NCBI RefSeq assembly: GCF_020404405.1
Contig: NZ_JAIZDA010000001.1
Coordinates: forward strand, 124,001-188,000
Reading direction: 5' to 3'
DNA: 64,000 nt
Origin: Novosphingobium sp. FKTRR1
GTDB lineage: Bacteria; Pseudomonadota; Alphaproteobacteria; Sphingomonadales; Sphingomonadaceae
A program made the position numbers and the translations under genes. The stretch's first letter is position 1, and each line of letters begins with the position of its first letter. This document shows, one piece after another, positions 27,255 through 36,411 of the stretch. Below the pieces are notes generated by a model. It did no database searches and was not told where the DNA came from. It worked only from the letters and a program-made list of their open reading frames with translations.

Positions 27255-29846
27255 ATGAACGGGGGACCAAGGATCATCGCCATCGAATCCGCGTTGTCGG
27301 ATCAGGAAGCCGAACCGGCGTCGTCCGGGCTGGCCATGCGCGGCGATGAGGTCACAGACGACGATCCGTTTGCTGCCGATGAGGCTTTGGCCCCGGCGCG
27401 ATCGGGCATCGGATCATGGTGGCCACCTTTGCTGGGCGGTTTGCTGGCGGTCGGCTGGACGGCGTTCTTCGTGCTAGCCAATTGGCCGGCGATACGTGAC
27501 GGTGCCGATGCCCAGCGCTGGAGCGGCTGGATCGCCGCATGGGCCACGCCAGTTCTGCTGATACTGGTCGGCCTGTTGTTGGCTCTGCGGCTGAGCAAGC
27601 GTGAGGCGGGGCGGTTCGTCGATGCCGCGCAGGCGCTGGCGCGCGAATCCGAAAAGCTCGAAGCGCGGCTTGTCGCCACCAACACCGAGCTGGCGCTCGC
27701 CCGCGATTTCATCGCCGCTCAATCACGCGATCTGGAATCGCTGGGCCGTGTCGCGGTGGAGCGCATTTCGGGCAATGCGGCGCGGCTTCAGGAACTCATC
27801 GTCGGCAATGGTGAGCAAGTAGACCGGATCGGGGCAGTTTCGGGCACAGCGCTCGACAACATGGAAAAGCTGCGCGGACAATTGCCGGTCATTGCCAATG
27901 CGGCCAAGGACGTGACCAACTCCATCGGCAATGCTGGCCGCGCGGCGCACCTTCAACTCGAAGATCTTGCTGTCGGGTTCCAGCGGCTCAACGAATTCGG
28001 CGTCGCCAGCGAACGGCAAGTCGGCCAGGTCCGCGACCGCGTCGATGCGGCGCTGGTGGCGTTCAGCGCCGCGTCCGAAGAGATCGGGACCGTTGCCCAC
28101 GAACGCTTCGATGCCTTTGCATCGACCGTTGAGGAACACCGCGCGCGCATCGACGCCAGCGAGCGCGCCGCAATCGAAGCGCTGCGTGCGCGCGTCGAGG
28201 CATTGGCGCACGAGATCGCCGACCAGCGCGAGGTAGTTTCGCGCGCCGAAGAGGATGCGCTCCACGCCTTGTCGGGCCGGGTCGCGTTGCTGCGCGATGA
28301 TGGCAATCGCACGATCGAGACTTTGCGCCGCGCGATCGAGGAACTGGGCCGTGATCACGATGGCCTGCTGGCCGGATCGCGGCAGCGCCTGTCGGCATTC
28401 GAGGACAGTGCCGCCGCGCTGACCCGGCGACTGGTCGATGAGGCCGGATCGCTCGACGGCGAGGTGCAGGCCCGCCGCGAGCGGCTCGAAGCCGAACTCA
28501 ACGCGCAGGCTGGCTTGCTGGCGCAAAGGCTGGGCGAGATCGACCACGGCATCGGCCAACGCCGCGCCGCCATGGCCGCACAGGCCGCCGAAGCGATATC
28601 GGCGCTGGAAATGCGACTTGGCGGGCTGGATGCCGAGATCGAGGCTGCGCGCAATCGGCAAGCCGCCGCCGCCGAGGCGCTGGCTGCCCGCTGCAGCGCG
28701 GTCGAGACCCGTGTGGCGGCGCTGGCGCTTACGCTGGAAGCATCGGTCGGTCAGGGCACTCGGACGGCAGAGGCGGTCGATCGTTCGCTGGCGCTGTTGG
28801 GTGCGCGACTGGGCGAATCGCGAGAGGCATTGGCCAGCACGGACCGCGACATTGTGGCGCTGACCGATGGTGCCGTCCGGCTGCTCGAACTGATCCAATC
28901 GAGCGCCGATCACACCCGCACCCAGTTGCCCGAGGCCCTGCGCAGCAGCGAGGCCGGGCTCGCCCGGATCGAGGACCGGGTGGTCGGCCTGCGCGACACG
29001 CTGCGCGAGGCGGGCGAGAGTGGCCGCGCGCTGTCCGAGCGGATCGCGGCCGGCAAGACCGATCTTGGCGTGACGCTGAGCGACATGGCGATCCTGCATG
29101 AAGCGTTTGTTACGCGCGCGGCGCAGCAGCAGATCCAGCTCGACACGTTGCGACAGGCCTTGGCGAGTGCCCGCAGCGAAAGCGAAGGCTTGAGCGACGT
29201 GGTGCGCAATCATCTGGGCGAAGCGACCGCAGCCGAGATCGAGAGCCTGTCGCAACGCTTGGGTGACAGCGCGCAGAGTGCGATCGTTCGCGTGCTTCAG
29301 GGCCGCGGCGCGGAGCTGGTGGCACGGCTGGAGCAGGCCATCGACAGCGCTGCTGCTGCCAGTCGCGACACCGCGCTGTTGATGCGTGACCAGCTTACCA
29401 AAGTCGATGAACTGGCCGGAAACCTTGAAAGCCGGGTCAACCGCGCCCGCGAACGTGCCGAGGAACAAGTCGACAATGATCTTGCCCGCCGCACCGCGCT
29501 GATCACCGAAAGCCTCAATTCCACCGCGATCGACATCGCCAAGGTACTGTCAGCCGACGTGTCTGAAACCGCATGGGCATCCTACTTGCGCGGGGATCGG
29601 GGCATCTTCACCCGCCGCGCGGTGTCGCTGCTCGACAATGGCGAGGTCAAGATCGTGCAACAGCACTATGAAACCGACCTCATGTTCCGTGATCACGTCA
29701 ACCGTTATATCCATGATTTTGAAGGCATGTTGCGCCAATTGCTGTCCACCCGCGATGGCAATGCACTGGGCGTGACACTGTTGTCGTCCGACATGGGCAA
29801 GCTCTATGTCGCGCTGGCGCAGGGGATCGAGCGCTTGCGCACCTGA
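27255..29846 (+). CDS. Large membrane-anchored coiled-coil protein, function unknown
   Basis: An 863-residue protein with a cytosolic acidic N-terminus of about 50 residues. Two membrane helices follow (WWPPLLGGLLAVGWTAFFVLA and WATPVLLILVGLLLALRL). A coiled-coil/helical region of more than 600 residues, rich in Ala, Glu, Arg and Leu, comes next, and the protein ends in a more globular part (SADVSETAWASYLRGDRGIFTRRAVSLLD). Heptad-like patterns and repeated LEARL/RIDASERAAIEALRARV segments suggest a long rod or dimer. I recognise no enzyme motif. The shape recalls envelope or cell-division scaffolds and SMC-like tethers. It is divergent from the Hpt-like/nucleotidyltransferase/kinase-like operon and stops 2 bases before the convergent dnaE2 stop. 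Confidence 0.8.
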   Translation: MNGGPRIIAIESALSDQEAEPASSGLAMRGDEVTDDDPFAADEALAPARSGIGSWWPPLLGGLLAVGWTAFFVLANWPAIRDGADAQRWSGWIAAWATPVLLILVGLLLALRLSKREAGRFVDAAQALARESEKLEARLVATNTELALARDFIAAQSRDLESLGRVAVERISGNAARLQELIVGNGEQVDRIGAVSGTALDNMEKLRGQLPVIANAAKDVTNSIGNAGRAAHLQLEDLAVGFQRLNEFGVASERQVGQVRDRVDAALVAFSAASEEIGTVAHERFDAFASTVEEHRARIDASERAAIEALRARVEALAHEIADQREVVSRAEEDALHALSGRVALLRDDGNRTIETLRRAIEELGRDHDGLLAGSRQRLSAFEDSAAALTRRLVDEAGSLDGEVQARRERLEAELNAQAGLLAQRLGEIDHGIGQRRAAMAAQAAEAISALEMRLGGLDAEIEAARNRQAAAAEALAARCSAVETRVAALALTLEASVGQGTRTAEAVDRSLALLGARLGESREALASTDRDIVALTDGAVRLLELIQSSADHTRTQLPEALRSSEAGLARIEDRVVGLRDTLREAGESGRALSERIAAGKTDLGVTLSDMAILHEAFVTRAAQQQIQLDTLRQALASARSESEGLSDVVRNHLGEATAAEIESLSQRLGDSAQSAIVRVLQGRGAELVARLEQAIDSAAAASRDTALLMRDQLTKVDELAGNLESRVNRARERAEEQVDNDLARRTALITESLNSTAIDIAKVLSADVSETAWASYLRGDRGIFTRRAVSLLDNGEVKIVQQHYETDLMFRDHVNRYIHDFEGMLRQLLSTRDGNALGVTLLSSDMGKLYVALAQGIERLRT

Positions 29847-29848
29847 GA

Positions 29849-32800
29849 TCAATGAAAATCCCGTGATTTCGGTATGATGCGGGTGTTTCTTGGGTGACCA
29901 CGTGAAGCCGGTAGCGCTCGATGTGGCAGCGGGCGGTTCACCTCATCGGCGCGGGCCATGGCCGGTTCGAGCGGAATGTCGGACAAACGCGACAGTTCGG
30001 CGCTGGCATCGGTGAGATGCGCGGCGATAACGTGGATGACCTCGTCGTCGTATTCCACCCGGCCGCGCACTTCCATCAGCCGCGCGCCCATCACCACCTT
30101 GCGCTGCTTTTCCTTCAGATCGGGCCAGATCACCAGATTGATCACCCCGGTTTCATCCTCCAGCGTGATGAAGCACACGCCCTTGGCGCTGCCCGGCTGC
30201 TGACGCACCAGCACCACGCCCGCAACATGGACCATCGAGCGCACCGTGCGCGCCCGCAAGTCGCAGGCGCGCACGAAGCCACGCTCGGCCAGCATAGGCC
30301 GCAGGAACGCCAGCGGATGCGCCTTCAGCGACAGGCGCTGGGTCTGGTAGTCGGCCACCACTTCCTCGCCCAGCGGCATCACGGGCAGGACGGTGCGGCG
30401 GCGCTCCTCCCCCTCCCCGCGCGCGGCCATGGCGGCAAACAGCGGCAATTCGGCGGGTGCGATCAAGCTGCGCGCCTGCCACAATGCCTGCCTGCGCGAC
30501 AGGCCGAGCGAGCCACAGGCATCGGCAGCGGCCAGTCGCTCGATCACCGGCGGCGACAGCCCGGCGCGCTCCTTGATCGCTGGCAGATCGGCAAAAGGTC
30601 CATGCTCCTCGCGCGCGCCGACCAGTGCGGCGGCCAGATGCTCGGCCAGTCCATCGATCTGGCGCAACCCCAGCCGCAGCGCGATCCGCTTGTCCTCGAC
30701 CAGTTCCAGCGTGCAATCCCAATGCGAGTGGTTCACGTCGACCGGCAGCACGGTGACACCGTGTTCGGCGGCGTCACGCACGATCTGCGCCGGGGCGTAA
30801 AAGCCCATCGGCTGCGAATTGAGCAATGCGCAGGCGAATGCCGCCGGATAATGGCACTTCAGCCACGATGAGACATAGACCAGATGGGCAAAGCTGGCGG
30901 CGTGGCTTTCGGGAAAGCCGTATTCACCGAAGCCCTTGATCTGGTTGAAGCAACGCTCGGCAAAGTCGGGGTCATAGCCGCGCGCGATCATCCGGCCGAC
31001 CATCATTTCCTGCAATTCATGGACCATGCCCCGGCTGCGGAAGGTGGCCATCGCCTTGCGCAGCCGGTTGGCCTCAAGTCCTGAAAACTTCGCCGCATCG
31101 AGCGCGATCTTCATCGCCTGCTCCTGAAAGATCGGCACGCCATAAGTGCGCCCCAGAATGGCGGTGAGTTCGTCGGGCGGTCCGTGCGCGGGATCGGGCG
31201 CGGGGATCACCACCGCCTCTGCCCCGCGCCGCCGCTTGAGATAGGGGTGGACCATGTCACCCTGGATCGGTCCGGGGCGGACGATCGCCACCTGCACCAC
31301 CAGATCATAGAACCGGCGCGGGCGCAGACGCGGCAACATGTTCATCTGGGCGCGGCTTTCCACCTGAAAAACTCCCAGCGAATCGCCCCGGCACAGCATG
31401 TCGTACACCGCCGGATCCTCACGCGGGACGCTGGCAAGCGTCAGGGTGCGACCGTGGTGTTCGCCCAGCAGATCCAGGCACTTGCGGATGCAGGTGAGCA
31501 TGCCCAGCGCCAGCACGTCGACTTTCAGGATGCCCAGCGCGTCGATGTCGTCCTTGTCCCATTCGATGAAGCTGCGCTCGGGCATGGCACCATTGCCCAC
31601 CGGAACCGTCTCGATCAGCGGTCCCTGCGTCAGAATGAAGCCGCCGACATGTTGCGACAGGTGGCGCGGCATGCCGATCATCTGCTCGGTCAGCCGCAGC
31701 ACCCGGCGCAAGTGCGGGTCGGTGGGGTCAAGCCCGGCCTGCGCCACGTTGGCCTCGGCCATCTCGGTGCCCCAACCGCCCCACACGCTGCGCGCCAGCG
31801 CGCCGGTCACGTCCTCGGACAGCCCCATCACCTTGCCCACTTCGCGGATGGCCATACGCGGACGGTAGTGGATCACCGTGGCGCAGAGCCCTGCGCGCTG
31901 GCGGCCAAAGCGGCGGTAGATGTACTGGATCACTTCCTCGCGCCGCTCGTGCTCGAAATCGACGTCGATATCGGGCGGCTCCTTGCGCTCCTCGGAAATG
32001 AAGCGGTCGAACAGCAAGGCGTGGCGCGCCGGATCGACCGCGGTGATCCCGAGGCAATAGCACACCGCCGAATTGGCCGCAGAGCCGCGGCCCTGACACA
32101 AGATCGGCGGATCGCAACCGCGCGCGAAGTCGATGATGTCCTTGATCGTCAGGAAGTAGGTAGCCAGCGCCAGCTTGCCGATCAGCGCCAGTTCGCGGGC
32201 CAGCGTATCGGCAACCGCATCGGGCACCCCTTCGGGATAGCGCCATGCCGCACCCGCCCATGTCTGCTCCTCCAGCCAGCCTTGTGGATCGCGGCCGGGC
32301 GGGCAGATCTCCTCGGGGTATTCATAGCGCAACTCGTCCAGACTGAAGCGCGCGGCATCGGCCAGCGCCCGCGCGGCGGCGATGGCGTGCGGCCAGCGCG
32401 CGAACAGGCGCTCCATCTCCTGCGGCGATTTGAGGTGCCGCTCGGCATTGGGGTTCAGCAGCAGCCCCGCCTCGGCCACGGTCACCTTGTGGCGGATGGC
32501 GGTCATCACGTCGTGCAGCGGCCGCCGCTCGGGCGCATGGTAGAGCACGTCGTTGGTCGCCAGCAGCGCGAGGCCGTGCGCGCGCGCCATGGCATCGAGC
32601 CGCTCGATCCGCGCCACGTCATCGCCCCGGTAAAGGTAGCTCGCCGCAAGATGGCGCATTCCCGGCAACCTGTGGACAAGATGGGGGACAAGCGCGGCAA
32701 AGGGTGCGGAAAACGGTACCGTGCGCGGCGGTTCGGCCACCTCGCCCAGTGCCACCACGTTGCTTGCCACCGCGATGGTCAGCGGAGCGTCCAGATCATC

Positions 32801-33265
32801 GGGCGGGAGCAGCACCAGATGCAGCCCGTCGGCATGGGTGGCAAGCAACGCCAGATCGATCTCGCACACGCCCTTGGCCTGCCAATCGCCGTCAAGCGTC
32901 GCCATGCGCCCGGCCGAGATCAGGCGGCACAACCGGCCATAGGCGGCGCGGTCCTGTGGATAGGCGAGGAAGGACAGCCCCTCGACCGTTTCGATGCGGC
33001 AGCCGATCACCGGCCGCAGTTGCAGCGCCCGCGCCTCACCATGCAGTCGCACCACCCCGGCCAGCGAATTGACATCGGCGATGCCGATCGCGTCATAACC
33101 CAGCGCGCGGGCAGCCAGCGCCAGATCGACCGCGTCGGACGCCCCGCGCAGGAATGAAAAGCAGGTCGCCAGTCCCAGTTCGACAAAGGTGGCCGGTTCC
33201 GGCACGGTTGGCGCGATCTCGGGGTCGACATGACGTCGTATCGGCGTGAGCGGGGCGTCGGGCAT
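29849..33265 (-). CDS. dnaE2: Error-prone DNA polymerase (DnaE2/ImuC)
   Basis: A 1138-residue C-family polymerase that carries out translesion synthesis and damage-induced mutagenesis with ImuB. It has an N-terminal PHP domain (FVELGLATCFSFLRGASDAVDLALAARALGYDAIGIADVN), then the polymerase core with palm acidic residues in PPDIDVDFEHERREEVIQY. Fingers and helix-hairpin-helix regions follow, with an OB-fold at the end (VHVAGVVLVRQQPGSAKGVCFITLED). This shorter form lacking replicative-subunit extras is typical of DnaE2. ATG at 33265 shares one base with the imuB stop (TGATG), so translation is coupled. It is the third gene of an SOS cassette. Confidence 0.97.
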   Translation of the reverse strand: MPDAPLTPIRRHVDPEIAPTVPEPATFVELGLATCFSFLRGASDAVDLALAARALGYDAIGIADVNSLAGVVRLHGEARALQLRPVIGCRIETVEGLSFLAYPQDRAAYGRLCRLISAGRMATLDGDWQAKGVCEIDLALLATHADGLHLVLLPPDDLDAPLTIAVASNVVALGEVAEPPRTVPFSAPFAALVPHLVHRLPGMRHLAASYLYRGDDVARIERLDAMARAHGLALLATNDVLYHAPERRPLHDVMTAIRHKVTVAEAGLLLNPNAERHLKSPQEMERLFARWPHAIAAARALADAARFSLDELRYEYPEEICPPGRDPQGWLEEQTWAGAAWRYPEGVPDAVADTLARELALIGKLALATYFLTIKDIIDFARGCDPPILCQGRGSAANSAVCYCLGITAVDPARHALLFDRFISEERKEPPDIDVDFEHERREEVIQYIYRRFGRQRAGLCATVIHYRPRMAIREVGKVMGLSEDVTGALARSVWGGWGTEMAEANVAQAGLDPTDPHLRRVLRLTEQMIGMPRHLSQHVGGFILTQGPLIETVPVGNGAMPERSFIEWDKDDIDALGILKVDVLALGMLTCIRKCLDLLGEHHGRTLTLASVPREDPAVYDMLCRGDSLGVFQVESRAQMNMLPRLRPRRFYDLVVQVAIVRPGPIQGDMVHPYLKRRRGAEAVVIPAPDPAHGPPDELTAILGRTYGVPIFQEQAMKIALDAAKFSGLEANRLRKAMATFRSRGMVHELQEMMVGRMIARGYDPDFAERCFNQIKGFGEYGFPESHAASFAHLVYVSSWLKCHYPAAFACALLNSQPMGFYAPAQIVRDAAEHGVTVLPVDVNHSHWDCTLELVEDKRIALRLGLRQIDGLAEHLAAALVGAREEHGPFADLPAIKERAGLSPPVIERLAAADACGSLGLSRRQALWQARSLIAPAELPLFAAMAARGEGEERRRTVLPVMPLGEEVVADYQTQRLSLKAHPLAFLRPMLAERGFVRACDLRARTVRSMVHVAGVVLVRQQPGSAKGVCFITLEDETGVINLVIWPDLKEKQRKVVMGARLMEVRGRVEYDDEVIHVIAAHLTDASAELSRLSDIPLEPAMARADEVNRPLPHRALPASRGHPRNTRIIPKSRDFH

Positions 33266-34875
33266 CAGGCGAACAGGCCGTGCAGGAACCACGCCGGCGC
33301 GCCGCCGCGCCCGTCGCCGGGCAGACCGGCGCGATAGATCCAGTAGCGCGCGCCTTGGGCATCCTCGATCCGGTAATAGTCGCGCAGCCGGGTGGTCGAC
33401 CGTTCGCGCCACCATTCGGGCGCGATCCGTTCCGGCCCCTCGGCGCGGAGGATCTCGTACACCCGCTCACGCCAGCGGAAACGGCGAGGCAGTCCATCGG
33501 GAGCCTCATAAAGCACCGCGATCGGTTCGGGTCGGTCGAGCAGCTTGAGCGGACGGGCATGCAGGGCAAGGCCGGGCTGCTCGCCAGCGCGCGCTTCGAG
33601 CGGCGGACGCCAGCGTTGCGCGCGTTCGGGCAAGTGGCTGCCATGAGGCACCGGGCGGCGCACGGCATCGAGGCCCAGACGCACGCTCAGCCGGTCGATG
33701 CAGGCCGCAAGGCTGGTGCCATGACGCTCGGCCGCGTCATCGAGATCGACTTGCGCCAGCCCCAGCGGCTCGGTCCAGGCGGCGCGCAGCCGGACCAGTT
33801 CGATGCCGAAGCCCGCATCCAGCCCGTCGAGCCGGTGGGCAAACAGCCGGACGACATGCGCCGGATCGCGCGTAGCCTCGGCCATTTCGAGATGCCGCAC
33901 CAGCAGTTCGCCATCCACTTTCCACAGGCCCAGTTCCAGCCGCCGCGCCCCCTTGCCTTCGGCTTCGAGCAGGCGCGCCATGTCCTGCGCCAGGTCGGCC
34001 ACCACGCGATCGAGCAATTCGCGGTGGCGGATCGGCTCGACCAGCCGCCGCTGCACCAGCGGTGCCGCCACGCCGATCACCGGCAGCATCGGTTCGGGCA
34101 CCTGCCCCAGCAACTGGTCGAGCCGCAGCAGGGGGTTGGCCGCTGGCGAGCGACGGTTGCGGAAACGCCGGGCCAGCGCGGGGCGGTCGATCCCCATCAG
34201 ATCGCCGATGCGCTTGAGCCCCAGCCGCCCGAGCAAGAGCTGCACCGCCGGATCAAGCCGCAGCGCCGCGACCGGCAGACCCGCCAGCCGGTCATGCAAT
34301 CCGGGGCCGGCTGTGGCGATGGCCGCCGAAGCGCCGTGATGCGCCAGCGCCCACGCCGCGCCCGCCGTCGGCGCCAGCGCCACGCGCACGGCCAGCCCGC
34401 GCCGCGCCAGCAGCGCTTGCGCATCGGCCAGCAGCGCGGCCTCTCCGCCGAACAGGTGCGCCACGCCGGTGGCATCGACGATCACCCCGTCGGGCGCGTC
34501 GATCGCGCTCCACGGTCCCCAGCGCTGCGCCCATAGCGCCAGCGCCTCCAGAAAGGCCAGATCGCCCGCCGGATCGGACGGGGCCACTTGCAGGTGCGGG
34601 GCGAGCGCACGAGCATCGGCCAGCAACTGTCCCTCGTGCGTGCCAGCCTCAAGCCCCGCATCGTTGAGCGCGGCGATGCGGGGCCCGTGCGCAGTCTCGG
34701 CGATCAGCGCGAAAGCTTGCGCGTCTGCAGCATCACGATCCGACTGCGCCAGCCGCCAGCGGTCGATGGCGAGATGCGCGCACCAGATCGCCAAGATGCG
34801 GCGGCCGACCGGCGCGGGTGGAGAGGGGCTGTTCGAGAGCGTCGGGGCTGTCGGCGAGGAGGCGCTGGCCGTCAT
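33265..34875 (-). CDS. imuB: ImuB, Y-family polymerase-like mutasome protein
   Basis: A 536-residue Y-family-related protein. The usual opening strand is RRILAIWCAHLAIDRWRL; the metal-binding acidic residues of true DinB polymerases are not conserved. ImuB is a catalytically inactive scaffold that links the beta clamp and DnaE2. Palm/thumb-like segments such as DGVIVDATGVAHLFGGEAALLADAQALLARRGLAVRVALAPT and a little-finger region follow. ATG at 34875 is the only plausible initiator before the conserved strand. It gives a 142- to 143-base overlap with imuA in another frame, so the imuA end and imuB start are encoded twice. Confidence 0.93.
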   Translation of the reverse strand: MTASASSPTAPTLSNSPSPPAPVGRRILAIWCAHLAIDRWRLAQSDRDAADAQAFALIAETAHGPRIAALNDAGLEAGTHEGQLLADARALAPHLQVAPSDPAGDLAFLEALALWAQRWGPWSAIDAPDGVIVDATGVAHLFGGEAALLADAQALLARRGLAVRVALAPTAGAAWALAHHGASAAIATAGPGLHDRLAGLPVAALRLDPAVQLLLGRLGLKRIGDLMGIDRPALARRFRNRRSPAANPLLRLDQLLGQVPEPMLPVIGVAAPLVQRRLVEPIRHRELLDRVVADLAQDMARLLEAEGKGARRLELGLWKVDGELLVRHLEMAEATRDPAHVVRLFAHRLDGLDAGFGIELVRLRAAWTEPLGLAQVDLDDAAERHGTSLAACIDRLSVRLGLDAVRRPVPHGSHLPERAQRWRPPLEARAGEQPGLALHARPLKLLDRPEPIAVLYEAPDGLPRRFRWRERVYEILRAEGPERIAPEWWRERSTTRLRDYYRIEDAQGARYWIYRAGLPGDGRGGAPAWFLHGLFA

Positions 34876-35602
34876 CGCGCAAGGTCCATTGTCCGGGGGG
34901 AAAAGTATGCGAGCGAAACAGGTCGGCACGCCACGCCGGTTGGCCGGGCGCCTGCGGGTTCCAGCGCGGCACGGTGGACGGCGCGCTGTCCACCTCCCAG
35001 CGCATGCGCGCCGAGCCAAGATCGCGCCGCGCATCGATCCGCACCAACCACAGCGGCACGCCATGCCGTTCCGCAGCCAGACTCAACCGGCGAGAGGCGG
35101 TGAAATCGAGCGCGCGCGGATTGCCTGCAATTTCGCCGATGACGAAAGCCAGATCGCGGCAGCGCAACCCCTCCTCGATCGCGAACAGCGCATCCTCGGG
35201 CGTTTGCGCGGCGACATGGATCAAGCGGTGCGCCAGTTCGCGCGGCAGACCGGCGTAGCATGGCCTGCCCGATAACCGCTGCGCCGCCTTGTCCTGCACC
35301 CACAGCCAGCCGCGTTCATCGGGTGTGTCGGCAACGGGATCGGGCCGGGCACTGCGCAAGGCATCGCGCGCCAGAGCCAGCGCCAGCCCGGCACCGCTGG
35401 CCTGCGTGGCCGAGGCGAACAGTTCGGTATGGCGGCAGCCGGTGGTCAGCCCCGGCCGCCAACGCGCGCCGTGCGTCACGCTGCCAAGGCCGCGCGTCAC
35501 CCCCGGAGCAAGGTCGACCAGAGCCGGAAGATCCTCAACTGAAGAAACGGCCGAGGGTTCGGGCATCAGGGCAGGACGAGGGGCGAATCGCGGCATGGAC
35601 AT
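34733..35602 (-). CDS. imuA: ImuA, RecA/SulA-like SOS mutagenesis protein
   Basis: A 289-residue protein of the ImuA family, the first gene of the SOS mutagenesis cassette with ImuB and DnaE2. It resembles a RecA-like fold (SGAGLALALARDALRSARPD...RGWLWVQDKAAQRLSGRPC...LRCRDLAFVIGEIAG) without intact Walker motifs, and works as an accessory factor of the mutasome. ATG at 35602 lies at or within about 3 bases of the predicted transcription start. No Shine-Dalgarno sequence can precede it; a second ATG two codons later is possible. The last 45 or so residues lie in the overlap with imuB. Confidence 0.88.
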   Translation of the reverse strand: MSMPRFAPRPALMPEPSAVSSVEDLPALVDLAPGVTRGLGSVTHGARWRPGLTTGCRHTELFASATQASGAGLALALARDALRSARPDPVADTPDERGWLWVQDKAAQRLSGRPCYAGLPRELAHRLIHVAAQTPEDALFAIEEGLRCRDLAFVIGEIAGNPRALDFTASRRLSLAAERHGVPLWLVRIDARRDLGSARMRWEVDSAPSTVPRWNPQAPGQPAWRADLFRSHTFPPGQWTLRDDGQRLLADSPDALEQPLSTRAGRPPHLGDLVRASRHRPLAAGAVGS

Positions 35603-35604
35603 AT

Positions 35605-35639
35605 GTTCTTATTATGTTCCAACCGAAGCGAGTGCAACC
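35605..35639 (-). promoter_or_regulatory. imuA promoter with LexA box
   Basis: An exact GTTC-N7-GTTC LexA box lies at 35605-35619, 2 bases upstream of the imuA ATG. On the minus strand CATAAT (35611-35616) is a good -10, with GGTTGC at 17-base spacing (or TTGCAC at 15) as the -35. The LexA box covers the -10. The predicted start of transcription (about 35602-35604) coincides with the start codon. Confidence 0.8.
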
Positions 35640-35848
35640 GGGCTTGCATACGCACCACACCGCATAAGCCCGACCTGTCCCCAGACCTGTCCACAGGCAG
35701 GCCCCAGCCCCATCCACCGACTTGTCCACATCCACGCCCGAACACCCACCGGTCGGTGCTGTCGTGCACTCTGCCGCAACCGGGTGGAACCCTGCGCCAC
35801 ATCCATCGGTTTCACCCGCAGTGACCGCCAACAAGGAAGGACATTCCC

Positions 35849-36331
35849 ATGGAATATCAACAGGGCAAGCCCGAGGAACTGCGCGAAACATTCTGGAAAG
35901 CGCTGGAATCCTCGCCAATCGTGCTGCTTCAGCTTGATGATGACGCCGCCTCTGCCGCGCCGATGGTCGTGCAGCTTGACGCCCACGCTCATCACACCGT
36001 CTGGTTTCTCACCTCCAAAAACAGCCGCTTTGCCGCAGTCGGGCCAGCGACCGCCACCTTTGCCTCAAAGGGCCACGACGTGTTCGCGCGGATCACCGGC
36101 GTGCTGACAACCGAAACCGACCGCACCCGGCTCGATGACCTGTGGAACCCCGCGGTCGCGGCATGGTTCCCGGGCGGCAAGGATGACCCCAACCTGCTGC
36201 TGCTGCGCATGAACCTTGGCGATGCGGCGATCTGGTCAGGGAAAGTGGGGGCGCTCGACTATGTGCGCATGGCGCTGGGCCTCAACGTCACCGATCAGGT
36301 GAAGGGCAGCTATACCGAAACGGCGCTCTGA
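35849..36331 (+). CDS. Pyridoxamine 5'-phosphate oxidase-family flavoprotein (general stress protein 26-like)
   Basis: A 160-residue split-barrel protein. The pattern ETFWKALESSPIVLLQLDDD ... PMVVQLDAHAHHTVWFLTSKNSRFAAV ... AWFPGGKDDPNLLLLRMNLGDAAIWSG matches general stress protein 26-type members of the PNPOx-like family. These bind FMN or F420-like flavins and act on stress-related substrates. The ATG at 35849 has AAGGAAGGA about 8 bases upstream. It is divergent from the imuA cassette; the 246-bp gap between them has the imuA promoter and some DnaA-box-like motifs but no gene. A strong terminator follows. Confidence 0.85.
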   Translation: MEYQQGKPEELRETFWKALESSPIVLLQLDDDAASAAPMVVQLDAHAHHTVWFLTSKNSRFAAVGPATATFASKGHDVFARITGVLTTETDRTRLDDLWNPAVAAWFPGGKDDPNLLLLRMNLGDAAIWSGKVGALDYVRMALGLNVTDQVKGSYTETAL

Positions 36332-36350
36332 CACCGTACGCGCGCGAACC

Positions 36351-36392
36351 ATGAAAAGGGCCGCCTCCCCACCGGGAAGCGGCCCTTTTCAT
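36351..36392. terminator. Strong bidirectional terminator
   Basis: ATGAAAAGGGCCGC (36351-36364) pairs with GCGGCCCTTTTCAT (36379-36392), a perfect 14-bp stem with A-rich and T-rich outer parts on both strands. It separates the PNPOx-like gene from the convergent amino-acid permease gene and works in either direction. Confidence 0.9.
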
Positions 36393-36411
36393 TATGTAAG
36401 GCCTATCTGGA

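Noticed and set aside
31184..33157. Plus-strand open frame of about 657 codons opposite dnaE2
   Set aside because: High GC content yields long antisense frames; the composition is rich in His, Gln and Arg with no motifs, while the opposite strand is a clear DnaE2.
35690..35740. DnaA-box-like sequences (CTGTCCACA, TTGTCCACA), suggesting a replication origin
   Set aside because: Only two or three near-matches, no AT-rich unwinding region, no dnaA, hemE or parAB nearby.
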